Shown: piece after piece, positions 36,433 to 45,069 of the stretch
Layout: each line of letters begins with the position of its first letter
How positions within the stretch are numbered: the stretch's first letter is position 1
Assembly (NCBI GenBank): GCA_913054135.1
Contig: CAJXJK010000006.1
Location: forward strand, 186,001-250,000
DNA from: an uncultured Flavobacteriales bacterium
GTDB taxonomy: Bacteria; Bacteroidota; Bacteroidia; Flavobacteriales_D; Crocinitomicaceae
Length of the DNA stretch: 64,000 nucleotides
Direction of reading: 5' to 3'
Made by a program: the position numbers and the translations under genes
Notes under the pieces: generated by a model
Databases searched by the model: none
Told to the model about the DNA's origin: nothing
Seen by the model: the letters and a program-made list of their open reading frames with translations, nothing else

Positions 36433-37425
36433 ATGGCAATACGCGTAGGAATAAACGGCTTTGGAAGAATCGGAAGATACTTCACTCGAATGGCCTTACA
36501 AAATGAAAATATACAAATAGTCGCTATAAACGACCTGACAGATAATGACACCTTAGCACACCTTTTCAAATACGATTCGGTTCACCGCCAATTCAAGGGA
36601 ACTGTTGAAACTAAAAATAACGAACTGATCCTGAACGGACAGTCTATTAAAATGTCTGCTATTAAAGACCCTGAAGAACTTCCATGGGCTGAATTAGATA
36701 TTGATGTTGTACTTGAGTCAACTGGAATTTTTAGAACAGAAGAATTAGCGTCCAAGCATATAAAGGCTGGAGCGAAAAAAGTTGTATTGAGTGCCCCTCC
36801 TAGAGGAGGCAACATCAAATCAGTGGTTCTTGGCATTAATGAGGATATTTTAGATGGATCAGAAAAAATCATCTCAAACGCCTCATGCACAACCAATTCT
36901 GCAGCACCACTGGTGAAAGTCATGAAGACTTTAGGTACAATCCAGAATGCATACATCACAACAATTCATTCTTACACTTCTGATCAAAGACTTCATGATG
37001 CGCCACACAAAGATTTAAGAAGAGCTAGAGCTGCAGCCGAATCAATTGTACCAACAACCACAGGTGCAGCTAAGGCAATCACCAAAATATTTCCAGAACT
37101 AGAAGGACATATTGGCGGTTGCGGTATTAGAGTTCCTGTGCCGGACGGCTCTTTAACTGACATGACGTTTATCATGGACAAAGAACTTACTTTAGAAGAA
37201 GTTAATACGGCTTTCAAAAAAGCTTCTGAAAATGACTTAAAAGGAATTTTGAGTTATGTAATCGACCCAATCGTATCTTCGGATATCATTGGAAACCCCT
37301 ACTCTTCTAACTTTGACTCTAAACTAACATCTATCATTGGAAAGATGGTTAAGATCGTAGCCTGGTATGATAATGAGGCCGGATACTCTAATAGATGTGT
37401 TGATTTAATATCAAAAATAGGCTAA
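36433..37425 (+). CDS. gap: Glyceraldehyde-3-phosphate dehydrogenase, first gene of the isoprenoid operon
   Basis: The 330 residues are a complete type I GAPDH: NAD-binding 'GRIGRYFTRM' and Asp34 in 'INDLTD' (favouring NAD), catalytic Cys152 in 'NASCTTNS', His179 in 'TTIHSYTSDQ', and 'RRARAAAESIVPTTTGAAKA'. The residue after the CTTN motif is Ser156, where most GAPDHs have Cys, and the segment before 'HKDLRR' reads Ala-Pro where Geobacillus NAD-specific GAPDH, as I recall, has Leu-Pro; both are minor departures. The gene oxidises glyceraldehyde-3-phosphate in glycolysis or runs in reverse. It immediately precedes the squalene synthase gene with no gap, so it is probably co-transcribed with it and may be a second, dedicated copy. 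Confidence 0.93.
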   Translation: MAIRVGINGFGRIGRYFTRMALQNENIQIVAINDLTDNDTLAHLFKYDSVHRQFKGTVETKNNELILNGQSIKMSAIKDPEELPWAELDIDVVLESTGIFRTEELASKHIKAGAKKVVLSAPPRGGNIKSVVLGINEDILDGSEKIISNASCTTNSAAPLVKVMKTLGTIQNAYITTIHSYTSDQRLHDAPHKDLRRARAAAESIVPTTTGAAKAITKIFPELEGHIGGCGIRVPVPDGSLTDMTFIMDKELTLEEVNTAFKKASENDLKGILSYVIDPIVSSDIIGNPYSSNFDSKLTSIIGKMVKIVAWYDNEAGYSNRCVDLISKIG

Positions 37426-38526
37426 TTGATATCTCGAATTCTATATTATTCAAGTCATCCTTCTGAGGTTTCATATCTCTTTCAGATGAAAAAAGAGTTT
37501 TCGCAGTACAAGCCAAGCACTGAAAGACTAACAGACTTATCTACTAGCTTAGATGACAGAGAATTTTGCTATGAGGCACTAAAGAAAGTATCTCGCTCCT
37601 TTGCAGTAGTAATTCAACAACTCCCTGAGCAACTTCAAGACCCTGTATGTCTATTTTACTTGGTATTAAGAGGCTTGGATACAGTTGAAGACGACATGAG
37701 TATTCCTCAAAATATTAAAGAAGATTTGCTCATTAATTTTGCAGACAAACTAAAAGGAAGCCCGTTCACATTATCTGATACTGGAGACACAGAAGACTAT
37801 CGAGATTTGATGCTTCATTTTGATAAAGTTTGCAATGAATTCCACAAACTAGACAAAGCGTATCAAGATGTTATTGCTGACATCACTTACAGAATGGCTG
37901 TCGGAATGAATAAGTACGCAACCCAAGAGGTAAATTCATATACTGATTGGGATGACTATTGTCACTACGTTGCCGGATTAGTGGGAATTGGATTAAGTGA
38001 TTTATTCATAGCTTCTGGTCTTGAAGATTCAGAACAATTAAAAGATAACCACCTTGCAAATGAAATGGGCTTGTTTTTACAGAAAACCAATATTATTAGA
38101 GATTTTGCTGAAGACCTAGAACAAGAGAGGGTCTTTTGGCCATCAGCTGCTTGGAACAAGAGAGTTGAAAAACTATCAGATCTTCAAAAGAATCCTGAAA
38201 AAGGTCTTGAAGTATTAAACGAACTGATAATTAATGCATTACAGCATATTCCAAACTGTTTAAAATATTTGACTGAGCTTAAAGATGTTCAAATTTTCAG
38301 ATTTTGTGCAATCCCCCAATTAATGGCAATTGCCACATTGGGCGAACTGTTTTCAAACGAAGATGTTCTTTATGAGAATGTGAAAATCAGAAAAGGAAAA
38401 ACAGCTAAATACTTCATGTCAATCAAAAATTTTGATCAGACAAAGAGAGAGTTTATCGAAGTATTGAAACAAATTAATAAAGCTGACAAAACTCAAAGTG
38501 TTACTAAAATTATCGAACAGCTCTGA
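37426..38526 (+). CDS. Squalene synthase, eukaryotic ERG9/FDFT1 type
   Basis: The enzyme joins two farnesyl diphosphates into squalene. The 366 residues show the eukaryotic-style motifs: 'SRSFAVVIQQLPEQL' (56-70), first Asp-rich motif 'DTVEDD' at 85-90, 'YCHYVAGLVGIGLSDLF' (178-194), and second motif 'RDFAED' at 225-230 inside 'FLQKTNIIRDFAEDLEQERV'. The start is the TTG directly after the gap stop, because residues from there ('YYSSHPSEVSYLFQ') align with the N terminus of the animal enzyme; the ATG at 37486 would lose them. No C-terminal membrane anchor is present, unlike in eukaryotes. The next gene starts on the last base of its stop. Phytoene synthase is a less likely alternative because of the DTVEDD and YCHYVAGLVG motifs. 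Confidence 0.93.
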   Translation: MISRILYYSSHPSEVSYLFQMKKEFSQYKPSTERLTDLSTSLDDREFCYEALKKVSRSFAVVIQQLPEQLQDPVCLFYLVLRGLDTVEDDMSIPQNIKEDLLINFADKLKGSPFTLSDTGDTEDYRDLMLHFDKVCNEFHKLDKAYQDVIADITYRMAVGMNKYATQEVNSYTDWDDYCHYVAGLVGIGLSDLFIASGLEDSEQLKDNHLANEMGLFLQKTNIIRDFAEDLEQERVFWPSAAWNKRVEKLSDLQKNPEKGLEVLNELIINALQHIPNCLKYLTELKDVQIFRFCAIPQLMAIATLGELFSNEDVLYENVKIRKGKTAKYFMSIKNFDQTKREFIEVLKQINKADKTQSVTKIIEQL

Positions 38527-39839
38527 TGGATAGCGAACAGTTTGACATAATCGTTATTGGCGCCGGAATTGCCGGTGGAGTCTTTGCTGCAACTCAATCT
38601 AAAGAACTAAAAATCCTTGTCATTGAAAGAACCCTTAGTGAACAAGAACGAATTGTAGGGGAACTCATGCAGCCTGATGGTTTGGCTGCTCTAGAAAAAT
38701 TGAATCTAGGACATCTAACTGAAAATATTGATGCCCAAACCATCACAGGATATAAGCTAATTAAAGGGAACGAGAATTTCGCCATAGAATACACTGAAAT
38801 AGATAAGGGTATTTCTGGACTAGGCTTGAGAAATGGGAAGTTTTTATTGAATATTCAAAAGAACTTATCCAACCTCAAGAATGTTAAGCTGATAGAAGGA
38901 AATGTAATTGAGTTGCTAGAAAGCGAAGATGGGATTGTCGGAGTCAAATATCAATCAGACGGAAACACTATTGAAGCAAAAGCTAAGTTAACAGTAGCTT
39001 CTGACGGACACAATTCGTTTTTTAGAAAACACTTGAGCAAACCTGAAAAGAAGGTGGAGTCTTATTTCATGGGCTTAGTATTGGAGGATTTAAAACTTGA
39101 ATCTCCATCACTTGGTAATATGATTGTTACGGGAGACGCCCCTATCCTAGTCTATCCAATTCATAGTAATGGCTATAGAATTCTTGTAGATTACCCAGGA
39201 GAAAAACCTCCAAGAATGGGAACAAAGTCAATTGAGAAGTTTAGAGATGATGTCTCTCAAATCCTTCCTGAAGAAATGATAGCTTCATTTCACGAAGCGA
39301 TTAAGAACCAGCAAGTGCAGGTGATGCCTAATCATCAAATGAAAGCGCAAGCATTCAGAAAAAAAGGAGCAGTTTTACTTGGTGACTCTCTCAACATGAG
39401 ACACCCATTAACAGGCGGAGGAATGACAGCCACCTTCAATGATATTATAACATTGAATAGTAAACTGAAAGAAGTTGATTTTCAAGACGAGGCTCAATTA
39501 GAGAAGGCAATTCAAGATTATTATAATAGCCGATCAGCAAAAGTTGAATCTATCAACATTCTTGCAAACGCACTTTACAAGGTATTTAGAGATGAAGATT
39601 TAAAACAAGCTTGTTTCGAATACTTACAAAAAGGAGGAGAAAAGTCAACTGGACCACTCTCGATATTGGCAGGAATAAATAAAAGTAAAAAGTATCTACT
39701 CAAACACTTTTTTAAGGTAGCAATGCAACACCCAACGCATTTTGTTACGAAACCAAAGAAGCAAATGAGATTATATAAAAACGCATTAGCAATCATCCGA
39801 CCAATTTTGAAGGATGAAGAAAAGCCAGCAATAGTATAA
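38526..39839 (+). CDS. Squalene monooxygenase (squalene epoxidase)
   Basis: The flavoenzyme epoxidises squalene to 2,3-oxidosqualene using O2. The 437 residues contain the dinucleotide-binding 'IGAGIAGG' (GxGxxG at 12-17), the 'GELMQP' motif at 45-50 seen in squalene monooxygenases, the DG motif Asp160-Gly161 in 'ASDGHNS', and the FAD/substrate motif 'GDSLNMRHPLTGGGMT' at 286-301, which matches animal and fungal squalene epoxidase. The N-terminal membrane domain of eukaryotic enzymes is absent, but the C-terminal hydrophobic helices are partly kept. It lies between squalene synthase and the IPP isomerase gene, with one-base overlaps at both ends. Because the reaction uses O2, the pathway is aerobic. 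Confidence 0.93.
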   Translation: MDSEQFDIIVIGAGIAGGVFAATQSKELKILVIERTLSEQERIVGELMQPDGLAALEKLNLGHLTENIDAQTITGYKLIKGNENFAIEYTEIDKGISGLGLRNGKFLLNIQKNLSNLKNVKLIEGNVIELLESEDGIVGVKYQSDGNTIEAKAKLTVASDGHNSFFRKHLSKPEKKVESYFMGLVLEDLKLESPSLGNMIVTGDAPILVYPIHSNGYRILVDYPGEKPPRMGTKSIEKFRDDVSQILPEEMIASFHEAIKNQQVQVMPNHQMKAQAFRKKGAVLLGDSLNMRHPLTGGGMTATFNDIITLNSKLKEVDFQDEAQLEKAIQDYYNSRSAKVESINILANALYKVFRDEDLKQACFEYLQKGGEKSTGPLSILAGINKSKKYLLKHFFKVAMQHPTHFVTKPKKQMRLYKNALAIIRPILKDEEKPAIV

Positions 39840-40861
39840 TGGAAAACATAGAACATGAATCGCTACAAGAAGCGGACGCAAGAAAACAAAGTCACCTCGA
39901 CTTAGCTTTTGAATCTCAAAATAACGGGATTGATGGAAGGTTCTACTACGAACCAATGTTATCAGGTCATCCCGATAGTTCTGAAAAGATGAACTTCAAG
40001 TTAGGGAACAAAGAGATGGATTTTCCTATTTGGATATCAAGTATGACCGGAGGTACATCTTCTGCAGGACCCATCAATAAAATGTTGGCCAAAACAGCAA
40101 ACAAATTTGGGTTTGGAATGGGACTTGGTTCATGCCGAATCATTCTTGAAGACAATACATATTTTGAAGATTTCAATCTTCGCCCAATTCTAGGTGATAA
40201 AGTTCCTTTTTTCGCTAATGTTGGAATTGCACAAATAGAGCGATTACTAAAAATTAATCAAGGAAAGAGATTAACAGAATTGGTTGAAAAGCTTTCAGCT
40301 GACGGACTAATTGTTCATGTCAACCCTCTTCAGGAATGGCTTCAGCCAGAAGGTGACCTCATTGAACAATCTCCGATTGAGACTATTAACCAACTATTGA
40401 ATGAATTCGACAAACCAATACTTGTTAAAGAAGTTGGGCAAGGATTTGGTCCTGAAAGCATGAGAGAGTTACTCAAGTTGCCAATATTAGGATTGGATTT
40501 TGCTGCAAATGGCGGAACCAACTTTTCAAAATTAGAATTAATAAGAAACGAAAAATTGAGAGACCACTACGCAGATGTTGTGAACATTGGACATTCGGCT
40601 ACTGAAATGATTTCATTTTTAAATGAAGCAGTGAAAGAAGTTGGAAACCAACGCAAATGCGAAAACATCATCATTAGTGGTGGGATGAAGAATTTTCTGG
40701 ATGGTTACTACCACATCCAAAAGTCTGACTTGCCTGCAATATATGGGCAAGCGGCACCATTTTTAAAATACGCAAATGAATCTCAAGAAGCTTTAGATGA
40801 ATTTGCAAGCAACCAAACCAAAGGCCTACTTATGGCTAACCGATTATTAAAGGTGAAATAA
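39839..40861 (+). CDS. fni: Type 2 isopentenyl-diphosphate delta-isomerase (FMN-dependent)
   Basis: The 340 residues are a TIM-barrel type 2 isomerase: 'PIWISSMTGGTSSAGPINK' (about 59-77), 'FGFGMGLGSCRIILED', 'ANVGIAQIERLL', 'GLIVHVNPLQEW', 'DFAANGGTNFSKLELIR' and 'ISGGMKNFLDGY'. It interconverts IPP and DMAPP with reduced FMN and is needed when IPP is made by the mevalonate route only, because the MEP route yields both isomers. The phrase 'AANGGTNFSK' replaces the more common 'AGAGGTSW', a form I believe is usual in Bacteroidota. The start overlaps the squalene monooxygenase stop and its stop overlaps the HMG-CoA reductase start, each by one base. Confidence 0.92.
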   Translation: MENIEHESLQEADARKQSHLDLAFESQNNGIDGRFYYEPMLSGHPDSSEKMNFKLGNKEMDFPIWISSMTGGTSSAGPINKMLAKTANKFGFGMGLGSCRIILEDNTYFEDFNLRPILGDKVPFFANVGIAQIERLLKINQGKRLTELVEKLSADGLIVHVNPLQEWLQPEGDLIEQSPIETINQLLNEFDKPILVKEVGQGFGPESMRELLKLPILGLDFAANGGTNFSKLELIRNEKLRDHYADVVNIGHSATEMISFLNEAVKEVGNQRKCENIIISGGMKNFLDGYYHIQKSDLPAIYGQAAPFLKYANESQEALDEFASNQTKGLLMANRLLKVK

Positions 40862-42174
40862 TGGATAAATTTATAGAAGGGTTTTCTAAAAAGGAAAAAG
40901 AAGATAAGATCCGTGCTATAGCGGCTTTCTTCAAGAATAGCGATCAAGCAATTGACACTTTCAAAAGCTTTAATCACTCAAACGCCAAGGTGCAAGAGAT
41001 GATTAATGAGTTCAGTGAGAATACAATTTCAAACTTTCACCTACCCTATAGCATTGCTCCAAACTTTCTCATAAACGGAAAGACCTATGCCGTTCCAATG
41101 GTTATAGAAGAAAGCTCTGTTGTTGCTGCAGCATCAAAGAGCGCTAAATTTTGGCATTCACTAGGAGGCTTCAATGTTGAAGTGGTCGATACCGAAAAAG
41201 TAGGCCAAGTCCATTTCATATGGAAAGATGATATCGATAAATTAAAAAGCAATTTTAGTGAGTTGAAACAACTTCTCATAACTGGCACAAATGATATTAC
41301 CGCCAACATGCGTAACAGAGGCGGCGGCATCAAAGATATTGAGCTCAAAGACCTTTCAGATAAAGAAGAAGGCCTGATGCAATTGTTCGCAACCTTTGAA
41401 ACTGTTGACTCAATGGGGGCAAACTTTGTCAACTCTTGTTTAGAGAAATTTGCTGAAATTTTCAGAGGTTGGCATAAGAATCATAGCGATTTCAAAGATG
41501 GAGGATTAGACATTGTTATGTCCATTCTTTCAAACCTTACACCAAATTGTATTGTTAAATGCTGGGTAGAAACAGACATTAAGAATCTAGCAGGAATAGT
41601 TGAAAATGTCTCTGGTGAAGAGTTCGCAAAGAAATTCAGGACTGCCGTTAGAATCGCTCAGGTTGATCCGTACAGGGCTACAACTCACAACAAGGGAATT
41701 TACAATGGTGTGGATGCTGTAGTGTTGGCAACAGGAAACGATTTTAGAGCAGTTGAGGCATGCGGTCACGCCTACGCAAGTTTGAACGGAGGCTATTCTT
41801 CATTGACGAATTGTGAAATTGATAACGGTAAATTTAAGTTCACTTTAACCATACCAATGGCACTTGGTGTAGTTGGAGGACTAACAAACCTTCATCCCTT
41901 AGTGAAACTTTCGCATGAATTAATGGATCATCCTTCTGCCAAAGAACTTATGGGAATAGCGGCAGCAGCTGGTCTTGCAAATAACTTCGGAGCAGTAAAA
42001 TCTCTTACCACGACTGGGATACAACAAGGTCATATGAAAATGCACCTTTACAATATCATGAATCAGTTAGAAGTTCGTAAAGAAGATCGAGATAAAGTTG
42101 TTGAATATTTTAAAGACAAAAACGTATCCGTTTCAGCCGTTAGAAAATACGCAGAAGACTTAGCAATAGCATAA
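40861..42174 (+). CDS. Class II hydroxymethylglutaryl-CoA reductase
   Basis: The 437 residues belong to the soluble class II (bacterial) enzyme. Catalytic residues fall at the expected places: Glu83 in 'VIEESSVVAAAS', Lys278 in 'HNKGI', Asp294 in 'TGNDFRAVEA' and His391 in 'QQGHMKMH'. The NAD(P)H-binding region with 'DSMGANFVNS' and 'LKDLSDKEEG' is present. It reduces HMG-CoA to mevalonate, or runs backwards in mevalonate degraders; here the rest of the operon is biosynthetic, so synthesis is the inferred direction. No N-terminal membrane domain is present, unlike the eukaryotic class I enzyme. The GHMP kinase gene begins 3 bp downstream. Confidence 0.95.
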   Translation: MDKFIEGFSKKEKEDKIRAIAAFFKNSDQAIDTFKSFNHSNAKVQEMINEFSENTISNFHLPYSIAPNFLINGKTYAVPMVIEESSVVAAASKSAKFWHSLGGFNVEVVDTEKVGQVHFIWKDDIDKLKSNFSELKQLLITGTNDITANMRNRGGGIKDIELKDLSDKEEGLMQLFATFETVDSMGANFVNSCLEKFAEIFRGWHKNHSDFKDGGLDIVMSILSNLTPNCIVKCWVETDIKNLAGIVENVSGEEFAKKFRTAVRIAQVDPYRATTHNKGIYNGVDAVVLATGNDFRAVEACGHAYASLNGGYSSLTNCEIDNGKFKFTLTIPMALGVVGGLTNLHPLVKLSHELMDHPSAKELMGIAAAAGLANNFGAVKSLTTTGIQQGHMKMHLYNIMNQLEVRKEDRDKVVEYFKDKNVSVSAVRKYAEDLAIA

Positions 42175-42177
42175 TTA

Positions 42178-43071
42178 ATGACCACTGCAGTTCATACTTA
42201 TAGAGCATCTTGTAAGCTCATGCTATTCGGTGAGTACTTCGTTCTCAGAGGAAGTAAAAGCCTTGCTTTTCCTTTGAAATTTGGGCAAGCCCTAGAAGTT
42301 CTTGAATCAACTTCACTAAGTTGGACCGGAATTTCACCTCAGGGAGTGTGGTTTGAAGCCAAGTTTGATGACAAATTGAACATAATAGACGCCAGCAACA
42401 CAGAAACTGCAGAAATTTTAAAAGGTATCTTTCTTAAAATCAAAGAATTAAACCCAAGAGTTAATTTAAATCAAAAATTCACTGCCACGGCCGACTTCAT
42501 GCTCGAATGGGGATTAGGATCCAGCTCTACTCTACTCAGCTTGCTAAGTCAATGGGCAGGCGTTAATCCATACGACCTTCTTGAATCTTCATTTGGAGGA
42601 TCAGGATACGACATTGCATGCGCAACAGCAGAAGGCCCAATTCTGTATGAAATAAAAGAGAGAAACACCGAGAATGTGGAGCTTGATGAGTCAATCACAA
42701 ATAATTTTCTCTTTGTCTATCTAGGAAAAAAGCAAAGTTCACGTCAAGAGATTGCAAGATTTGAAAAGAATGAAATCGGAGATTCAGATGTCATTCTTTT
42801 GAACGAAATAATCTCGAAAGCGTTAGAATCCAAGACAATTGAAGAGTTCGAAAGCTGTTTGAATTCATCTGAAGATCTATTAACACAATTTATAGGTAAA
42901 GCAAAACTCAAAGAGGCTATCTTTGCTGATTACAAATACAGTATTAAATCTTTAGGAGCTTGGGGCGGAGACTTTTTCCTCGCAACATACAGAGATATAG
43001 AAGAAGCTAAATCATATTTTAGCAACAAAGGATACGACACAATGTTTACCTACAAAGAATTAATCAAATAA
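42178..43071 (+). CDS. GYDIA-family GHMP kinase, candidate phosphomevalonate kinase
   Basis: The 297 residues form a GHMP kinase: N-terminal 'SCKLMLFGEYFVLRGSKSL', an ATP loop 'WGLGSSST' at 111-118 and the family motif 'GYDIA' at 143-147. Members of this family lie next to HMG-CoA reductase in Bacteroidota. In this operon mevalonate kinase (44124) and diphosphomevalonate decarboxylase (43071) are both present, leaving the phosphomevalonate-to-diphosphomevalonate step without a gene; this kinase is the natural candidate. That is inference from context, since the substrate loop is not assigned. The start lies 3 bp after HMG-CoA reductase and the stop overlaps the next gene by one base. Alternatives: mevalonate-3-phosphate or other sugar-alcohol kinase. 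Confidence 0.75.
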   Translation: MTTAVHTYRASCKLMLFGEYFVLRGSKSLAFPLKFGQALEVLESTSLSWTGISPQGVWFEAKFDDKLNIIDASNTETAEILKGIFLKIKELNPRVNLNQKFTATADFMLEWGLGSSSTLLSLLSQWAGVNPYDLLESSFGGSGYDIACATAEGPILYEIKERNTENVELDESITNNFLFVYLGKKQSSRQEIARFEKNEIGDSDVILLNEIISKALESKTIEEFESCLNSSEDLLTQFIGKAKLKEAIFADYKYSIKSLGAWGGDFFLATYRDIEEAKSYFSNKGYDTMFTYKELIK

Positions 43072-44120
43072 TGGAAAACTCTACACATACACAAACAAAA
43101 GTTAAATGGCAGTGCCCTTCAAATATTGCTATTGTAAAATACTGGGGAAAGAAAAACATTCAAATACCTTGTAACTCCTCACTGAGTATAACATTATCAA
43201 ACTCATTCACTGAGGTTGAAGCAGAATTATCAGCAAAAACTGAAGACGTACCTGTTCAATTAGCTTACTATTTTGAAGGAGAGTTATCAGATTTATTTGG
43301 AAGAAAAGTCGTGAAATTCTTAGAGAACAATATCGATTCTTTCCCATTTTTAAATGATCATGCCCTCACAATCCATTCAACAAATAGTTTTCCGCATTCA
43401 GCTGGAATTGCATCTTCTGCATCAGCCTTTGGAGCCATAGCATTAGCAATGCTTGATTTGGCTTATGGATTTCAAAACAAAGAAATTGATGACAACTTCT
43501 ACAAAGAAGCTTCAAACCTAGCACGATTAGGGTCTGGGAGTGCGTGCAGATCAGTTTTCCCTTCTTACTCTATGTGGGGAAAAAACAGTGAGATTGAAGG
43601 CAGTTCAAACCAAAAAGCAATTGAGATAAAAGACATTCATCCCAACTTTCAAGAGATGAGGGATGCCATTCTGATTATTGAAGATGAACCTAAGAAGGTA
43701 TCCTCAACAATCGGTCATGGATTAATGAACAATCATCCATACGCAGAAGCAAGATTCATACAAGCGAACAAAAGAACTGCTGAGCTTGTTGAAGTATTGA
43801 AAACAGGCGATATCGAAAGATTTATTCAAATCAGTGAATCTGAAGCCCTTACTTTACATGCAATGATGATGACATCTTCAGAATACTATTTATTAGTCAA
43901 ATCGGGTACTATTACAGCAATTGAGAAACTGATGCAATTCAGACTTGAAAGAGTAATTCCCGTATGTTTCACATTAGATGCTGGCCCTAACCTCCACGTC
44001 TTGTATCCAAAAAAGTATCAAGAACAGGTGGAAGACTTCATTAACAATGAATTGACTGACACTTATAAGAAGGTTATATTTGATCATGAAGGCACAGGCC
44101 CTCAAAAATTAGATATTTAG
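43071..44120 (+). CDS. mvaD: Diphosphomevalonate decarboxylase
   Basis: The 349 residues match the family: 'CPSNIAIVKYWGKK' (about 15-28), 'PCNSSLSITLSNSFTEV', the ATP loop 'PHSAGIASSASAFGAIA', 'ARLGSGSACRSVFPSYSMWG', and the catalytic Asp303 in 'LDAGPNLH'. The enzyme phosphorylates and decarboxylates mevalonate diphosphate to IPP. The IAIVKYWGK segment and the GSGSACRS motif separate it from mevalonate kinase and from the archaeal bisphosphomevalonate decarboxylase-like variants. It starts on the last base of the GYDIA kinase stop and ends 3 bp before mevalonate kinase, supporting a shared transcript. No missing residue was found. Confidence 0.95.
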   Translation: MENSTHTQTKVKWQCPSNIAIVKYWGKKNIQIPCNSSLSITLSNSFTEVEAELSAKTEDVPVQLAYYFEGELSDLFGRKVVKFLENNIDSFPFLNDHALTIHSTNSFPHSAGIASSASAFGAIALAMLDLAYGFQNKEIDDNFYKEASNLARLGSGSACRSVFPSYSMWGKNSEIEGSSNQKAIEIKDIHPNFQEMRDAILIIEDEPKKVSSTIGHGLMNNHPYAEARFIQANKRTAELVEVLKTGDIERFIQISESEALTLHAMMMTSSEYYLLVKSGTITAIEKLMQFRLERVIPVCFTLDAGPNLHVLYPKKYQEQVEDFINNELTDTYKKVIFDHEGTGPQKLDI

Positions 44121-44123
44121 AAA

Positions 44124-45068
44124 ATGGAAAAGTTTTCGTCTAAAGTATTAATGTTTGGTGAGTATAGCCTGTTGTACAACAGCATGGCCCTAACCATGCC
44201 ATACGATAAATTCTCTGGGCACTTCACATATCCTGATGCAGGAGACTCTCAAAACCATTTGGCCATACTTTCAAACAATGGTCTAAGAAAGTTTTGCGAC
44301 CACCTTTTACAACAACACACTCAAGAAGATTTCAAACTAAATGTTTCTAAATTCAAAGAAGAATTAGATAAAGGACTCTTCTTTGAAAGCAATATACCTC
44401 AGGGATTCGGATTAGGAAGCTCAGGAGCTTTGGTTGCTGCAATATTTCTCAGATATCTTCATAAAGCTGGTGATTTCAAAGACGGAATTAAAAATTTGAC
44501 TAAAGAAAGAATCTGCAATCTGAAGGGACATCTTGGAGGATTAGAAGGATATTTTCATGGAACGAGTTCTGGTATTGACCCATTGAGTATCCTGATGAAC
44601 AAACCACTCCTTCTAAAGTCTGAATCAGACATTGAAGCCGTTCAGATTCCAGCATTTAATGAAAGCGGTAAGAATGTTGTTTTTCTTTTAAACACTAATC
44701 TTTCGCGAAATACTGATAAGCTAGTACATAAATTCAAGTCAGCCTGCGAAGAGACTTCTTTTAAAAGCAAACTAGAAAACGAACTAATCTCCTTCACAAA
44801 CGATAGTATCACTCATTTTATCAATGCCGAGACTGGTAAGCTTTACGAAACATTGAACAAATTGGTGAACTTTCAGTTAAAGGAGATGAATTACCTCATT
44901 CCTGAGTCCTATCAAAAGATTGTTAAAGACGGCTTGAATAGCGGAGACTATTTTTTGAAGATATGCGGATCTGGAGGCGGAGGATATATGCTTGGTTTTA
45001 CTGAAAACTGGGAGAAAACTAAACAAGAATTACAAAACGAGGATCTTGAAATCCTTTATAGATTTTAA
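44124..45068 (+). CDS. mvk: Mevalonate kinase
   Basis: The 314 residues open with 'FSSKVLMFGEYSLLYNSMAL', the kinase N-terminal motif. The ATP loop 'PQGFGLGSSGAL' is at 92-103, the substrate/catalytic motif 'GTSSGIDPLSI' at 146-156 contains Asp152, and the C-terminal 'KICGSGGGGYMLGF' closes the phosphate-binding site. It phosphorylates mevalonate to mevalonate-5-phosphate. It differs from the GYDIA kinase two genes upstream in its ATP loop and in having the canonical DPLS segment, so the two kinases probably act on successive intermediates. The following prenyl synthase ATG is 1 bp downstream of the stop. Confidence 0.9.
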   Translation: MEKFSSKVLMFGEYSLLYNSMALTMPYDKFSGHFTYPDAGDSQNHLAILSNNGLRKFCDHLLQQHTQEDFKLNVSKFKEELDKGLFFESNIPQGFGLGSSGALVAAIFLRYLHKAGDFKDGIKNLTKERICNLKGHLGGLEGYFHGTSSGIDPLSILMNKPLLLKSESDIEAVQIPAFNESGKNVVFLLNTNLSRNTDKLVHKFKSACEETSFKSKLENELISFTNDSITHFINAETGKLYETLNKLVNFQLKEMNYLIPESYQKIVKDGLNSGDYFLKICGSGGGGYMLGFTENWEKTKQELQNEDLEILYRF

Positions 45069-45069
45069 A

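Noticed and set aside
37426-38526. The squalene synthase as a phytoene synthase of carotenoid synthesis.
   Set aside because: The DTVEDD and YCHYVAGLVG motifs are those of squalene synthase, and no carotenoid desaturase or cyclase gene is nearby.
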